64,000 nt of DNA from Craterostigma plantagineum (lineage: Eukaryota > Streptophyta > Magnoliopsida > Lamiales > Linderniaceae), in the NCBI GenBank assembly GCA_027422505.1, contig JAPQWV010001585.1, positions 17,155 through 81,154 on the forward strand, written 5' to 3'. The notes beneath the pieces are model-generated. The model was not told where the DNA came from, did not search any database, and saw only the letters and a program-made list of their open reading frames with translations. Numbering within the stretch: position 1 is the stretch's first letter; each line of letters begins with the position of its first letter. Shown in pieces: positions 11,554-23,859 of this stretch. The translations under genes were made by a program, and so were the position numbers.

Positions 11554-12534
11554 GGCTATGCAGGCGGAAATGGACTCGATGCACACAAACGAGGTTTGGA
11601 CTCTTGTAGACCTACCTAATGGTTTTAGACCAATTGGCAATAAATGGATCTACAAGAAAAAGATTGGATCTGATGGACAGGTGGAGACGTACAAAGCTAG
11701 GCTTGTTGCGAAAGGGTATAGTCAGAAAGAGGGAATTGACTATGAGGAAACCTTCTCACCTGTCGCAATGATAAAGTCCATTCGAATCATGCTTGCGATA
11801 GCAGCACACTACGACTATGAGATCTGGCAGATGGACATAAAGACCGCTTTCCTGAATGGATTCCTCCAGGAGGAAATCTATGGAGCAGCCCAAGGGTTTT
11901 ACGTCAGAAGCAGATGCTCGAAAAGCGTACAAACTGAATCGGTCCATTTATGGGCTGAAATAGGCTTCAAGGAGTTGGAATCTTCGGTTCGATGAAGTAT
12001 TTAAGAACTACGGACTCATAAAGAATGAAGACGAGCCCTGTGTTTACAGAAAGGCCAGTGGGTGTAAGGTGTCGTTTCTAGTATTGTACGTAGATGATAT
12101 CCTTTTGATAGGAAACGACATTGGGATGTTCTCAGAGATTAAAGCTTCGCTTTCAAATGAATTCCCTATGAAAGACCTCGGAGAAGCGACCTATATTCTA
12201 GGAATTCGCCTATTTAGAGATAGGGCGAAAAGGTCAATAGGCTTGTCCCAGGCCTTTTACTTAGATAAAGTGCTTAAAAGGTTTAAAATGGACGAGTCTA
12301 AGAAAGGGTTCCTACCTGTGAGGCATGGGATTCATCTCTCAAACGCTAAGTCTCCTCAGAATGAGGTACAAAGACAAGAGATGAGTGGAGTCCCGTATGC
12401 TTCAGCTGTGGGTAGCCTGATGTACGCGATGCTTTGCACACGACCAGACATAGCGTACGCTGTGGGCGTATTGAGTAGGTTTCAGACTAATCCTGGTAAG
12501 GAACATTGTGCGGCAGCCGAAGTACCTTAGACAG
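11554..12534 (+). pseudogene. copia-1 reverse transcriptase
   Basis: Copia RT motifs run in order: [57 protein letters not shown], the catalytic YVDDILLIGND at about 12089-12120, then DLGEATYILGI and PYASAVGSLMYAMLCTRPDIAYA. The reading is interrupted by frame breaks between about 11900 and 12065 and again near 12530. It follows integrase directly, as in all Ty1/copia elements, where integrase precedes RT. Confidence 0.92.
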
Positions 12535-13059
12535 ACTAAGGACTTGATACTGATTTATGGCCCAGGAGAATTGGAAGTAGATTGATATACAGATTCGGAC
12601 TTCCAATCAGATATGGATGACTGAAAGTCTACTTCGGGTTTTGTCTTTACGCTCAATGGTGGGGCAGTGTCTTGTAAAAGTTCCACGCAAAGCACGACTA
12701 CAGATTCCACCACTGAGGCAGAGTATATCGCAGCTTCAGAAGCTGCCAAGGAGGGTGTTTGGATGCGCAAGTTTCTGGAGGAACTACAAGTGGTACCTAG
12801 CATCGTGGATCGCCCACTGCCATTGTGGTGCGACAACAGCGGGGCTATTGCATGAGCTAAGGAACCACGTGCTCACAGTAAATCCAAACACATAGAGAGA
12901 AAATACCACGTGCTGCGTGGGTTTGTTGAAAATGGCTCAATAGCCATGCAGAATATTGCCTCTGTAGAGAATGCAGCGGACCTGTTCACGAAGCCACTCC
13001 CACAGGCAGTGCTCGATCGACACCTCGATAGAATGGGGTTAAGATATGATAACACGTAG
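12535..13059 (+). pseudogene. copia-1 RNase H
   Basis: The domain shows YTDSDFQSD, STTDSTTEAEYIAASEA, LWCDNSGAIA and the terminal block KSKHIERKYH and NAADLFTKPLPQ that closes copia polyproteins. Two TGA codons interrupt the first strand (near 12583 and 12620) and another lies near 12853. The frame closes with TAG at about 13057, just before the polypurine tract. Confidence 0.9.
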
Positions 13060-13068
13060 CATTAATGC

Positions 13069-13079
13069 AAGTGGGAGAT
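13069..13079 (+). other. copia-1 polypurine tract
   Basis: AAGTGGGAGAT lies between the RNase H stop and the TGTTGATG start of the 3' LTR. This is the usual copia polypurine signature. Confidence 0.85.
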
Positions 13080-15431
13080 TGTTGATGTATATGCCCTAAA
13101 TGCCGTACGAGGACTGGGAGTACGAGGGCAATTTGCTAATGTGTAGTGTTTAGTGACGTAATTTGATTACTTCAATTAATGGAATGACTTTATTTATCAT
13201 TAATTAATTATTGGATGAATAAATTAAAAGGCAAATTATTAATTAGTCTAAAGATTTCACCTTGCAGTCTGTGTGGATAAGACAATTTAATAAAACCCAA
13301 ATACTGGCAGTTCAGTTACTGATTCTGTGGGGACAGAGAGGGGCACAGTAAGCTGAGATACTGCAATATTAAAATAGTCCACAAGTCTAAGTCTCCAGTA
13401 GGGTGACTGGAATGACACGTACGACTTGTTTGTCAATGGGTCCAATATGGTTGTGTCAACCGTTCACTTGGGAAGTGGGAGCCCATGACAATGATACAAG
13501 ATGAATCAGGGGATTATCTATATTTGGACACTAACTCGTAATCGAACGATCACACGCTTGGATTGTCCTTGATCGAACGATTGATAGTTGTAGTATGCGT
13601 GAACCTTAGACCGAAAGGGTTAACTTGGGGTTGATCTTGAGGTCTTGACTTGTCACTAGTTTGCTAGGCATGTCTTGTCGGTGGCATGGGTAAGCTGAGA
13701 TACTGCAATATTAAAATAGTCCACAAGTCTAAGTCTCCAGTAGGGTGACTGGAATGACACGTACAACTTGTTTGTCGATGGGACCAATATGGTTGTGCCA
13801 ACCGTTCACTTGGGAAGTGGGAGCCCATGACAATGATACAAGATGAATCAGGGGATTATCTATATTTGGACACTGACTCGTAATCGAATGATCACACGCT
13901 TGGATTGTCCTTGATCGAACGATTGATAGTAGTAGTATGCGTGAACCTTAGACCGAAAGGGTTAACTTGGGATTGATCTTGAGGTCTTGACTTGTCACTA
14001 GTTTGCTAGGCCCGTCTTGCCGGTGGCATGGGTCAGCGACGAAATGCGGTCTTGACTTTTCGATGTGATTGTCGGTTGAACCGCGGAGCGGGATTTACGG
14101 TCTCGATTAAATTAGAGGTTAACGTCCTATGGCAAGTTTAATGTGTGGGAATTTATCCAGGTCTCTGGCCAGAGCATATAACTGACTCATGATAGTCATG
14201 GAGTGCAGTTTCAGAACTTTCACCGACATAAACGACATAGAGTCGAGTTCTGTAAGTTTGACTGTGCGTGACTTTCACTCGATCGGGACAACGTAAAGGG
14301 TTTATACGTATGACGAAAATCAACAATTGGTTCTTGGATTATGATTAGATCAAATTCGTTATCAACTTGGGATCTGTTCGGTACCACGGGGCTGGCTAGG
14401 TGAACACCGAACTCCTAGATACCTCCTGGGCCGGTTGAGACGAACCAAGAGAGTCGGGCTTAAAAAGGGCAATCGATACAACATCGTCATCAGAGAGAGA
14501 CAAGGCTAGGTCCTAGATTGTGACATTAGGGTTTGGGGCTTGCTTGATCGGCCGAAAATACTAAGTTTGACTAGTGAGGGGTAAAATGGTCTTTTCACGT
14601 CATGATATATTTTTTAAATTAAATATTTGATATTGAATATTTAGTATATAATTTAAATTAGATTTAGATCTTTATTATTTTCTTAGAGAAATAGTATTAG
14701 TAATGTATATCGGATATATATATAAGTTTCGAATTTTTATTAGATAAAATTTCGAAAATTATTAAATATATTTATATTGGGTATTGTATATTTAAAATAT
14801 ACTAAATAGGGTATTTTATTTCATTTAGGTATTGGATAATTAATTAATTAAATATAAAGTTTGAATTTTGAATTCATTACTTGGTAAAACGAAGACTTGG
14901 TAAAAGGGGAGGTTTGAGGATTTTTCTCCACCCACCTTAACCTATTTTTGGCTAATCCTAAGAGGTATAAAGAAGGATTTTTGAGATCCTAAAGTTGGTG
15001 GAAGCTAACTTTTCAAAATACAAGCAAAAGAGAGTAAAACCTAAGAGTTTTCTCCTCTCACCACTTCTCTCTCGCACTCTCTCTCTCGGGGGCAGCAAGC
15101 AGTTCGTTCTTGGCCTAGCCGCATATGCAAGAACAGCTGCGACGCTAGTAAGGTGCCGGCATGACGATCTTGCGCAAAGAAGGCATCCCGTTCGTGTGCT
15201 TTTGGCGTAGGAGAGGGGCACTACGCCTCGGGGATTCGAAGGATTTGAAGCTAGCCATCGTTAAGAGATTTCAACAAGGTATCATGGCTGATCTCTTGTC
15301 TCTTTATGTCAATATGTTCTCGTGTTTGTAGCCGAGCGATCTTGGATAGGCGGGAAACCTCGTAAGATTTTAAAATTCCGCCGTTATAGGAACGTGGGTC
15401 TAGAGACCCTCGAGGATTCCCAACTCAAACA
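13080..15431 (+). repeat. copia-1 3' LTR (about 2.35 kb)
   Basis: The LTR starts with TGTTGATG right after the polypurine tract. A TATAA box is visible at about 14966-14972, followed by a CT-rich stretch (15050-15090) as expected downstream of the transcription start. The right end is placed at about 15431 (...AACTCAAACA), because sequence beyond it reads as inverted copia coding DNA; this end is inferred and could be off by some tens of bases. A 342-bp tandem duplication at 13348-14032 inflates the length. Parts resemble LTR2 at 16900-18762 in the same orientation. Confidence 0.75.
13348..14032. repeat. 342-bp tandem duplication inside the copia-1 LTR
   Basis: Two head-to-tail copies, 13348-13689 and 13690-14032, both open with GTAAGCTGAGATACTGC and close with GGTGGCATGGG. 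They differ at only about a dozen positions by eye, so the duplication is recent relative to the decay of the element. The unit lies in the presumed U3 part, upstream of the TATA box. Confidence 0.95.
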
Positions 15432-16886
15432 TCCGTGCGGATCAAACCGAGAAGTTCTGCGGCTCTCGTGAGAGTCCCTGTGAAGGGCGACTTGGTCATC
15501 TTTCCAAGGATACAAGATTCGCAAGTCGGATAGGGATCAGACCCAAGCGATTTTATAAGCCGGTTTTCTCCAACTCAAGAATCTTCTGTTCTCCATCATG
15601 ACCGGTCGAAGATGCCACAACAGTCTCGATTTCGACTCCAATTTTCGTTTGTTGGTGATTGTATTCACTGTTTTTGTTTTATCTTCGACATTGAGATAAT
15701 ACAATCCATTCAGTAATCATGCACTTTCGACACTATTTCCAAAATAAATATTGCATTTATTATTACTAAAATGGGACTCGTAACCTTTTTCGCTCAAAAC
15801 GAGAATAGAAACAATATTCTTAAGCCCTTGGGCAAAACTAAACTGTCGAAAAGTAGTAAACCATGTTTAGTAGATAAAATGAGAGTTCTTGATCCAATGT
15901 GGGTCGCAACCACACTATGTCTGCTTACTATGTTGATCATGATCTCTTGGTTCGCCAGCTTCCTACTTCGTTTCAGACCCTGGATCAAAACACAGTTGTG
16001 AGCATTAGCTCCAGAGTATAAGATCCACGAAGTGGAATATACCGTCATAGAACAATTAGTTTCTAAAACATAAAATTCTTTACCTGAGGCGGCTAGCTTC
16101 GGGCAATCGTGCTTCCAATGGCCGAGCTCGTTGCAGTGAAGGCATTTGTCCGTCGGCTTGGTGCCTTTAAACACGTTCTCCTTGGCCTTGCCTTTTGAAA
16201 TTCGTCATTTGGCTTAGTGGGCTTGTCCGACTTTTTCTTTCTACTCGACCCTCAAGTCTTAGAATTCACGACAAGAACAACTTCCTTTCCTTTCACCTTC
16301 TTTATTCAAGTCTGCGCCGGCGACAACTAGTTCATCAACCCAGTTAATGTCATCTTGGCCCTTTGTTCAGATTAAAATTCGCAATGAACGAATTGAAGGA
16401 AGGTGGGAGCGACTGAAGTATGAGATCGTCATGGAACTCGTTATCCATGATAATGTCCAGTGCCTCGAGTCTTTCGATCCAATCGATCATCTTGAGCTCA
16501 TGCTCTCTGACGACACTACCTCAGCCATTTTTCAATGAAATAGTTTCTCCATCAGGGAATAGCGAGCACTCCTGGAATGTTCGCCAAAAAGCTCCTTCAA
16601 ATGAAGCCAAATGGCACCCACTTCCATTTCCGAGCGAGTGTGCTGCAATTCATTGCTCAAGGAAAGCAGTATATAACCCTTGGACTTTGGCTCTTCTATC
16701 TGCCATTCGGCATACGCAGCCCGGTCCTCGTCACTCGCATCAGCCCCTGGGACTTGCGGTATAGGGGAATCGAGGACATAAGTTAGACTCCATACCTAGG
16801 ACTATCCTCAGTTTACGGAGCCAGTCCACGTGGTTTGGTCCCACCAAATAGTTTCTCTCAAGCAACTTAGTAATAATGTTCGTCAT
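15432..16886 (-). pseudogene. Inverted copia gag-protease-preintegrase fragment
   Basis: Read on the minus strand, gag begins at ATG 16886 with MTNIITKLLERNYLVGP, a typical copia gag start. A zinc knuckle (CLHCNELGHWKHDC, near 16120-16150) and the protease (YSTSWILYSGANAHNC, where relatives have LDSGA) follow. Pre-integrase remnants (LWHLR, then LGKMTKSPF near 15490) end the piece. It is cut at about 15432, inside the start of integrase, and joins the end of the copia-1 LTR. The gag part has stops and frame breaks. It is the same family as copia-1 but inverted and a different copy. The catalytic Asp codon is followed correctly but the preceding residue is Tyr. Confidence 0.85.
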
Positions 16887-16899
16887 TGCAGTAAATAGA

Positions 16900-18762
16900 T
16901 GTTAGGAATATGCGCTCAATGCTATACGAGGATAAGATTGTATGGCGCATTAGATTATTTATCATTCGACCTTTTGTGTAATAAGACATTTTAGTGTGTA
17001 TAAAGAAATGCATTGTTCATTTATTGAATATAAGAGTTCTTTGCTTAACATCCGATAAAGCAATAAATGAGCAAATCCAAATGTGTTGAGTTGAGTCGCT
17101 GTTCTCGATGGGCACGAGAGAGAAAGGCACCAGTGGACTCTGAACCTCGGACATTGAAAGTCCATAAGCCTGAGGTTCCAGTTGGGTGCTGGATAACCGA
17201 TCACGGCTATTTATCAACGACCTATCATGTGCCGATATCCCGCTTGGACGCGGAGATCATGACTTGTGATACGAATCGAATCAAGGGATTAAATCGTTTC
17301 ATGGGCACTGACTCATGGTTCGCACGGTCAAATATGGCTTATTACTCAATGAGTGTCAATGACCGACGACAACACTATAGTAGTCTACCTGAACCTTAGA
17401 CCGAAAGGGCTTTGACGGAGTTGACTTCGAAGTCTCGACTGTCACTGGTTGCCCTCGACCCGATTTGCTGTTGCACGGGTCAGTGGGCCAGATGCGGTCT
17501 TGATAACGATTTGTGATTGCCGGGCTTAGACCGCCGAGTACGGATTCACAGTCTCGCAAGTAATCGAGATTAGTGTCCTATGAGGACGGTGACGGAAAAT
17601 TACGAAATCCTTGGCCAAGGTATTTAACTAACTCATGTTAGACATGGAGGGTAGTTGGGTAATTTGCCTCGTCTCCGTTTTATCATATAATCGAGTTTAC
17701 TGAGTTTGACATAGACCATGGCTCTCACTCGATTGGGACACAGCTGAAGGGTTATACAGCACTATTATCTATAGTGAGGTTCTGGAATAAAGACTGGGTC
17801 GAAATTCACACCCGAATCGAGTTACGGTCCGGTACTGCGGGATTGGCTAGGTAACTACCAGACTCTTGGATTCCTCCCTTGCCGATTGAGTCGAACCGAG
17901 AGAGTCGGTCTTAAAAAGGATCATCAAAGTGTACTGATAAGGAGAGAGAGTGTTTTGGGTATTAACGCCTTGGGCCGTTGGGCCACCCTTAATGGGCCTC
18001 GATTTATCGGATCGAAGTTGGACTTCTTATGAAACTAACTTTAAGACTTGGGCTTGGCCAAGTGCTTAATGGGCTTGAGGATAAAATTGGGTTTCACCTT
18101 AAGCTAATTTCAAAATATGCCTTTGAGGGTATTTTCGGAATTTGCATATTTTATATAAATTTGGAATAAAATATTGGGAATATTATTTATTGAAATTTCG
18201 AAATTATTCTAGGATTAAGTCTTGAATTTTATACCATATACTTAGTTTGGTATTCAACTTGGTTTTCTAATAATAGCAAGTTTCCTTAAGTTTGGATTTG
18301 GAATTCAAACGAGAGTAAGATTTGGCAAAAATCTCTCGCACTTTAGGACTTAGCAATCGAAATCTAAGCCTTTAAATAGGCTAAATTTCGTGCTCCATCA
18401 GAGAAGAAGAAGACATTTTCGAAATCAACACAAGGCAAAACAGACACACAGAACGCACACATGTTTCTCCCACGCGACGGCTCGGTTCTCTCTAGCCATC
18501 TCTAGAGAACTGATTATGTGGTACACTGCGAGGTTCGTGTGACGATCTAGTTCCATCCACCACCATCTACGAAGTCTTGAAGAAAAGGACGACGAGCTGC
18601 CACTCGCTTTAACTGGTAATTTTCCGTGGGTTTTATCCGTCCTATTACGTGTCAATGTGTTACTATTCTGATCCGAGCAAAGGGCAATCGGGGAACCCAG
18701 AAAATTGGTCCGCACCGTATCCAGGGACGTGGCGTCTCCGAGAGACACCGGGTAACCCAAAA
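16900..18762 (+). repeat. LTR2, probable solo LTR related to the copia-1 LTR
   Basis: It starts with TGTTAGGAATATGCGC and shares ordered blocks with the copia-1 LTR (for example ACCTTAGACCGAAAGGG), so it is plus-oriented. A TTTAAATAGG TATA-like box lies near 18370. The right end, about 18760 at GGTAACCCAA, is placed where three other copies in this window lose similarity. No primer-binding site follows, which argues for a solo LTR. No clear target duplication was seen. Its left neighbour is the inverted gag fragment. Confidence 0.7.
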
Positions 18763-20204
18763 AGGAAACGTAAAGCTGCAGAAAATAAAGATCTAATTAG
18801 GTTTATCTTATCATTCATCAAGCGCAAACAAGGACTTTTCATTTTGCTTGACTCCCACTTTTTTTCTCGAAAAACTATCCCTCCCGAGAAAAGTTTCGGA
18901 AACCTCGTTGAAAGTTTCATAGTGGAGCTGATGTCCCCGACTTGACTAGACTCGCCTCAGCCTTTAACACAATATTTGGCTCATCTAATCTTACCGAAGT
19001 CACGTCAACGCGAAATTATCTAATAAGAATTTCAACTATCTTTGTCTAAGTCATTGACCCTCATGGCTAACCCTGCTTATCGGGTATAACTGCCTAAGTG
19101 TGACCTATCAACGTATGCTCAAACTGTACAGAATTTACCGCCCCTTGATGCCATACGCTTCGTGGGGAACAGACTGGTATGACGAGCGACATCCAAGATG
19201 CACCCAAAATGCTAACACTGCTGCGAGATATACGACGCCAACTTACTTGGCACAAATTGCAAAACTCCCCAATGCTAGACATCTCGAGCATGATAGAAGA
19301 CATGAATCCAATTACTTTACCCACTTAGTATTTATCAAACGGGAGAATAAACCATCTCACAGGAGCACATAAGACATACATATCATTTCAAAACCAACAC
19401 GCACGTAGGTAGTAAATTAACCCTAGGAAAATAAACTACAGGACAACACATGCGGGTTATTTCTAGTCTATCCCTATTACACTAGTCTTCAAAAGACGTC
19501 GGGTCACCGTACGGGTCTTGAAGTCGTCAAACGCCCTTCGTCAATCGAACGGCCTCAAAGTCGCCGAACGACCACCACCTTGTCACCGTCGAGGGGGGGG
19601 GGGGGGGGTCGCCATCCACCAAATAGGTTCTCGTGTTCGTATTTAAGTCTAATCTAATAAAATGGTAAATTACAACATGGGGGATCATAAGTCCCGAACA
19701 ACCCATACAAAACAAATACAACACAGGGGAAGTAGCCCTTAACAAATGACCCGGAAACCAAATTTGTAAACGCGTAAGTGCCCGTTAAATCACATTCATA
19801 ACGAGCACGTTGACAATTACATGATTTTAAAAAGAAACAAAAATTGGGCCTCAAATTGGCCAAGCCCATTAAAAAGACCCGTTAAGGCTCTGAGCGTGAA
19901 GCCCTAATGCAGATGCCGCGACTCGCTCAGCCGTCAAAACACGCCTGAGAGCCCCGGGCGGTGCCAGAACAACCTTGCCGTCGGACACGCCACGCGCAAC
20001 GCGCGCCTGTCGGGTCCCACCGCCGCACGGGTCCCTTTCCGGTCTGTGGTTCTTCGTCAGTCCGTACCACTCTAGTCGGTGGCCGTGGGTGGCAAACGAC
20101 GCATCGAGCAACCCAACAATGGTCGAACCACTTCGGTATTTTGATCGTCTTCCACACGCCTCGTTTCTATTTAAACACGTTATGATTTCAATCACGAGCA
20201 CCCG
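18763..20204. other. Intergenic stretch, no gene recognised
   Basis: No family motif is visible in six frames. The left half is AT-balanced without structure. The right part (19900-20110) is GC-rich with some long frames, including a minus-strand frame of about 160 codons, but these show no recognisable domain. A 16-base G run sits at 19593-19608. The text near 19660-19740 resembles LTR-type DNA of chromoviruses, but too loosely to call. Confidence 0.5.
19593..19608 (+). repeat. Poly-G run of 16
   Basis: An uninterrupted run of sixteen G. It may be a true homopolymer or a length-uncertain assembly position. Confidence 0.85.
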
Positions 20205-20996
20205 CTCTGCCACTGTTGGGCTACCTGGTGTGTACCGAAGACGCCACGTCCCCCGATACGGTGCCGAACAAAAATTTTTCCGGTTTTCCCGATTGCCCTC
20301 GTAACTCGTATCAGAATAGTAACACATTAACATGTAATAGAGCGGGTCAAACACGTTGAAGCGAGTGGCAGCTCTTCGTCCTTTTCTTCAACTACGGCGA
20401 TGGTGGTGAATGGCTCTAGATTGTCACACCAACCTCACGGTGCACCATAGATCCAGTTCTCTAAAGATGGCTAGAGAGAATTGATCTGTCGCTTCAGGAG
20501 AAGGTGTGTGCATTTCGTTGTGTGGGTTTGTGCCTTATGTGATTTCGAAAATCTCCTTCTTCTTTTTATCGTTACAAGGGTTCACCCTTTTATATGAGGG
20601 TAGGGGACAAATTTTAGCCCTGTAAAGGGTATTAAATCTCGAAATATATTCCTTAATTTAGTGAGAGATTTTTGCCACAAATCACTATCCTTATTTAATT
20701 CCAAATAAATCAAGAAATAATTCATTAATACCCTAACTAACTTTAGATATTAACTCCAAATAATTGTCTTAAATATGGATTGAATATCCAAAATCTAGAC
20801 CATATATATTTCAAATTTTGTCCAGTTTAAAATAAATAATATTCCGAATATTTTTATTTTACATATTTATACACGGCGAATATGTAAATTTCGAAAGTTC
20901 CCTCCTAGGCATATTTTCAAATTAAGCTTAGGGTGAATATCGGTTTTACGCTCAAGCCTTTTAAGCATTTAGCCGAACCTAAGTCTTAAAATTAGT
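20205..20996 (-). repeat. LTR2-family copy, first part
   Basis: In reverse complement this follows LTR2 from its right end to about LTR2 position 18050. It includes the block matching GCCACGTCCC (18730 area) and the CTAGAGA block (18500 area). It is interrupted at about 20996 by a 2.6-kb insertion and resumes at about 23590. Confidence 0.8.
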
Positions 20997-23589
20997 GGTC
21001 CACGAGCATTAGAGAGTTTTGATGAACTATGTAATTGTAATGACGTTAGGTCTATAAATTAAGCAATTCGATAAATGATTCATATAATGTTTAAGTACAT
21101 GATAATGTTCGACCATTCATTATTTGTGATCTATAAATTGGTCAAAGTGTTGAGTATTTGATTCGCATTTGTTTATGTGATTTTTTGGTGAAACAATGTG
21201 ATCGCATGTTTTAGATGTCCCACATGCTGGGATATATCGTTCTGACCTATTTATGGAAATGACGTGTGAGATATCCTAATGAGTTATATACAAGGTTGTA
21301 AAAAGCGCTAGGCGCTACCTAGACGCCCGAAGGGGCCTAGCGCCTAGGCCGTCTAGGCGGGGCCTAGGCGGTTTCTAGGCAGAAATTAGGCGGTATATAT
21401 ATATATATAAAATATGTAAACATTATGTGAAAGTTAATGTACATCAAATCTATCTAAACATTTTAAATAATATATCAATCACAACAATGTAACAAAACTT
21501 AAGTATGAATATTAATGATGTCGAAAGAAATTATCTTAGTTTTTAGTTTATATAATTTCTATATTTTTAGCATATGCAACAAGCTTTCTGCTTAAATAAA
21601 AAAGATTTATATTTATAATTGTCTGTTATTTAATTAATGTGCTAATCGATTTAATGACTGTTTTTATTTCATTTTATATATTTTTTATTACATATTTTAG
21701 CCATATGTAACAAACTGTCATAGTTTAATAGAAAAAATATATATTAATATTATGGTAATTTAAATAACTTAGTTGGAGTTTGAAAGAAAATATTTGTATC
21801 ACATAAATTATATGTATACAAATGCACTTTGTTAATTAAATATTTAATATATGGATAAGTGTGGGTTGACCACGTTGCAGTACGTAACAGTTGAAAGAAA
21901 TTGCACTAAATTTGTCCCACACCGATTGTGTAGTGCAAGCGAAGTGGGAAATGTTTCTATATAAAGGGCATTCCACACTAGAACAAAGACCAAATATGAA
22001 TGCCTTTGTGCCGCATTCAATATCCCTTTTGCGCCTTTCCAGTGATTAGTACAGTAAATCTTTTAAGTATTCTATTTTTTATTTATTTGAATTAATCGGG
22101 CGCCTACTTGGCCTATTACGCGGATTAATCGCCGATTAAGCGGATTTGCCGAATAATTGGCCCAATTAAGACATGTTCGCCACGGTTGCTTCCGAGTAGC
22201 GCCTAGGCGGCCGCCTAGGCTGCATTTTACAATACTGGTTATATATGGAAAATATGCTGTCTATATATGGAAAGTGATAATCCATTGTGAATCGTTTATT
22301 CATCAGTGAAACTTGCATCTCCGATTCTTTAAATGCATCCCGCTGAACTAGTTGTGCGATATCGATTTGATATCTTCCCTAAAGCTGATTAGGACATTAT
22401 AATTAGGGAAGATTTGATTGATTGATTTGTGGATAAGATGCAAACATATGGTATGTGCTGAAAATGAATATGATCTTTAGGAAGTTAAGAAATTCGGATA
22501 TATTTGTTCTGATCTGATTTATGTGCTAAACATGATAAATATGTTGATCTGATACTATGTGACAAACATGGAAAATGTTTGATATGCTGCTGCCTTGTGT
22601 GCTAAAAATGGAAAGTAAATCCGGATTAACTTATTCTATAAACTGATAGCTGGGAATCACATATGAAAAGTTCTGTTATGGTAAATATAACTCGAAATAA
22701 TTGAATATGCCTTGAGAACGAATATGAGCTTTTACATGAAATATAATCATGCTTTAATGAACTTATGACCATTGTCAACATTAATTGTGGGCATGATCTA
22801 CATGGCATATTGACTACTCGAAAATTGCATGGAGTATATGCTTGATTTGGTGATAAATATCTTGATATGATTTTCCATGTAAGTGTCGAATGAAAAGGGT
22901 TTATATATGAGCAACACTTCATTTTTCGAGCTACTTAGAACTTGTGAACATACTTCTACGAGAGTTTTGAGCAGAAACATTTGAGAGATTCCTGAGCGTT
23001 CATTTGTGATAGCTTTCTGCCTACCTGAGCGATCACTTGCGAAGTACTGACTGTACTGAGATATTCCAACCTCCCACACCACATATTCTGTCTTCGGACG
23101 TGAGCAATACCAAGGAGGGAAGGTCAATATTTACGCACATGTGAAGGAAGGACGAGTTCCGGGGGCCCTTTGGTAGCGAGCTGTGCCTTCTCATAATGGA
23201 GATTCTGAGGAACGAAACTTGGCGTGTGGTAACCTAGTAGTGTCTAGTGTTCGGCTTGTTTCGGTTGTGTATTGGGCTAATCAATGATTTTATATCCAGC
23301 TACAGTGCATTATTGTGATTGGTTAAACTCTTAATGAGCAAACCTCAAGGAGAGGAGTAAACCACAATTGGGATATAACCTCTACAAAAATCCTGTCTCG
23401 CATTTACTTCACAGTTATTTCCTTTTTGCAGTGCGACAGACTCGACACACAACTGAAATAACTAGGAAATATCAGGCATACTCATTACAAGCATTAGTAG
23501 GCATCACTAAGTCACTACATCTTAGGATTTGTGAAAAGAAGAAGCATAAATTTTATATGCCTAATTCACCCCCCTCTTAGCCACATTTT
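20997..23589. mobile_element. Probable solo LTR inserted in an LTR2 copy
   Basis: This block interrupts the LTR2 copy. Its right end carries features of long copia LTRs of the SIRE type, namely GGAGTAAACCACAATTGGG and a terminal ATTCACCCCCCTCTTAG. Without the hAT-like insertion it would be about 1.65 kb. No coding motif is present. Ends are approximate and I could not find a matching target duplication, so the solo-LTR reading is inferred from position and composition. Confidence 0.5.
21283..22245. mobile_element. Non-autonomous hAT-like element with 8-bp target duplication
   Basis: The element proper is 21291-22237 (947 bp). It is flanked by identical 8-bp direct repeats, GTTATATA, at 21283-21290 and 22238-22245. 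Terminal inverted repeats are CAAGGTTGTAAAA at the left and, in reverse complement, CAGTATTGTAAAA at the right. Both subterminal regions are rich in the word GCCTAGGCG. The interior is AT-rich with no coding frame. Eight-base duplications and CA-G-type ends with subterminal repeats fit the hAT superfamily; a transposase would have to come from elsewhere. Confidence 0.88.
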
Positions 23590-23859
23590 TATCTTCACTT
23601 ACGAAGTCCGACTTCGGTCCAATAAAAGGCCCAAAATGCTTTTTTCATCATCGGTACACGTTGATGATCCTTCGTAAACCCCACTCTTTAGGTTCGACTA
23701 AATCGGCAAGGGGAGAATCCAAGGGTCCGATAGTTACCTATCTAATCCGGCAGTACCGGACGGTAACCCGATTCGAGTGCGAATTTCGACCCAGTCTTTA
23801 TTCGAGAACCTTACTATATATTATAGTACTACATATAAACCCTTCAGCTGTATCCCAAC
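23590..23859 (-). repeat. LTR2-family copy, second part
   Basis: It continues the copy at 20205-20996, matching LTR2 from about 18040 down to 17750 in reverse complement (shared TAACCCGATTCGAGTG block). It ends at ATCCCAACCGAG, where the left LTR of copia-D begins. The rest of the LTR2 copy is not found directly on the far side of copia-D. Confidence 0.8.

Noticed and set aside
19869..20354. Minus-strand open frame of about 160 codons
   Set aside because: No recognisable domain. It overlaps the LTR2-family copy at one end, and the GC-rich composition makes long chance frames likely.
22626..23127. Minus-strand frames of 98 and 109 codons
   Set aside because: Low-complexity, no motif, inside the presumed solo LTR.
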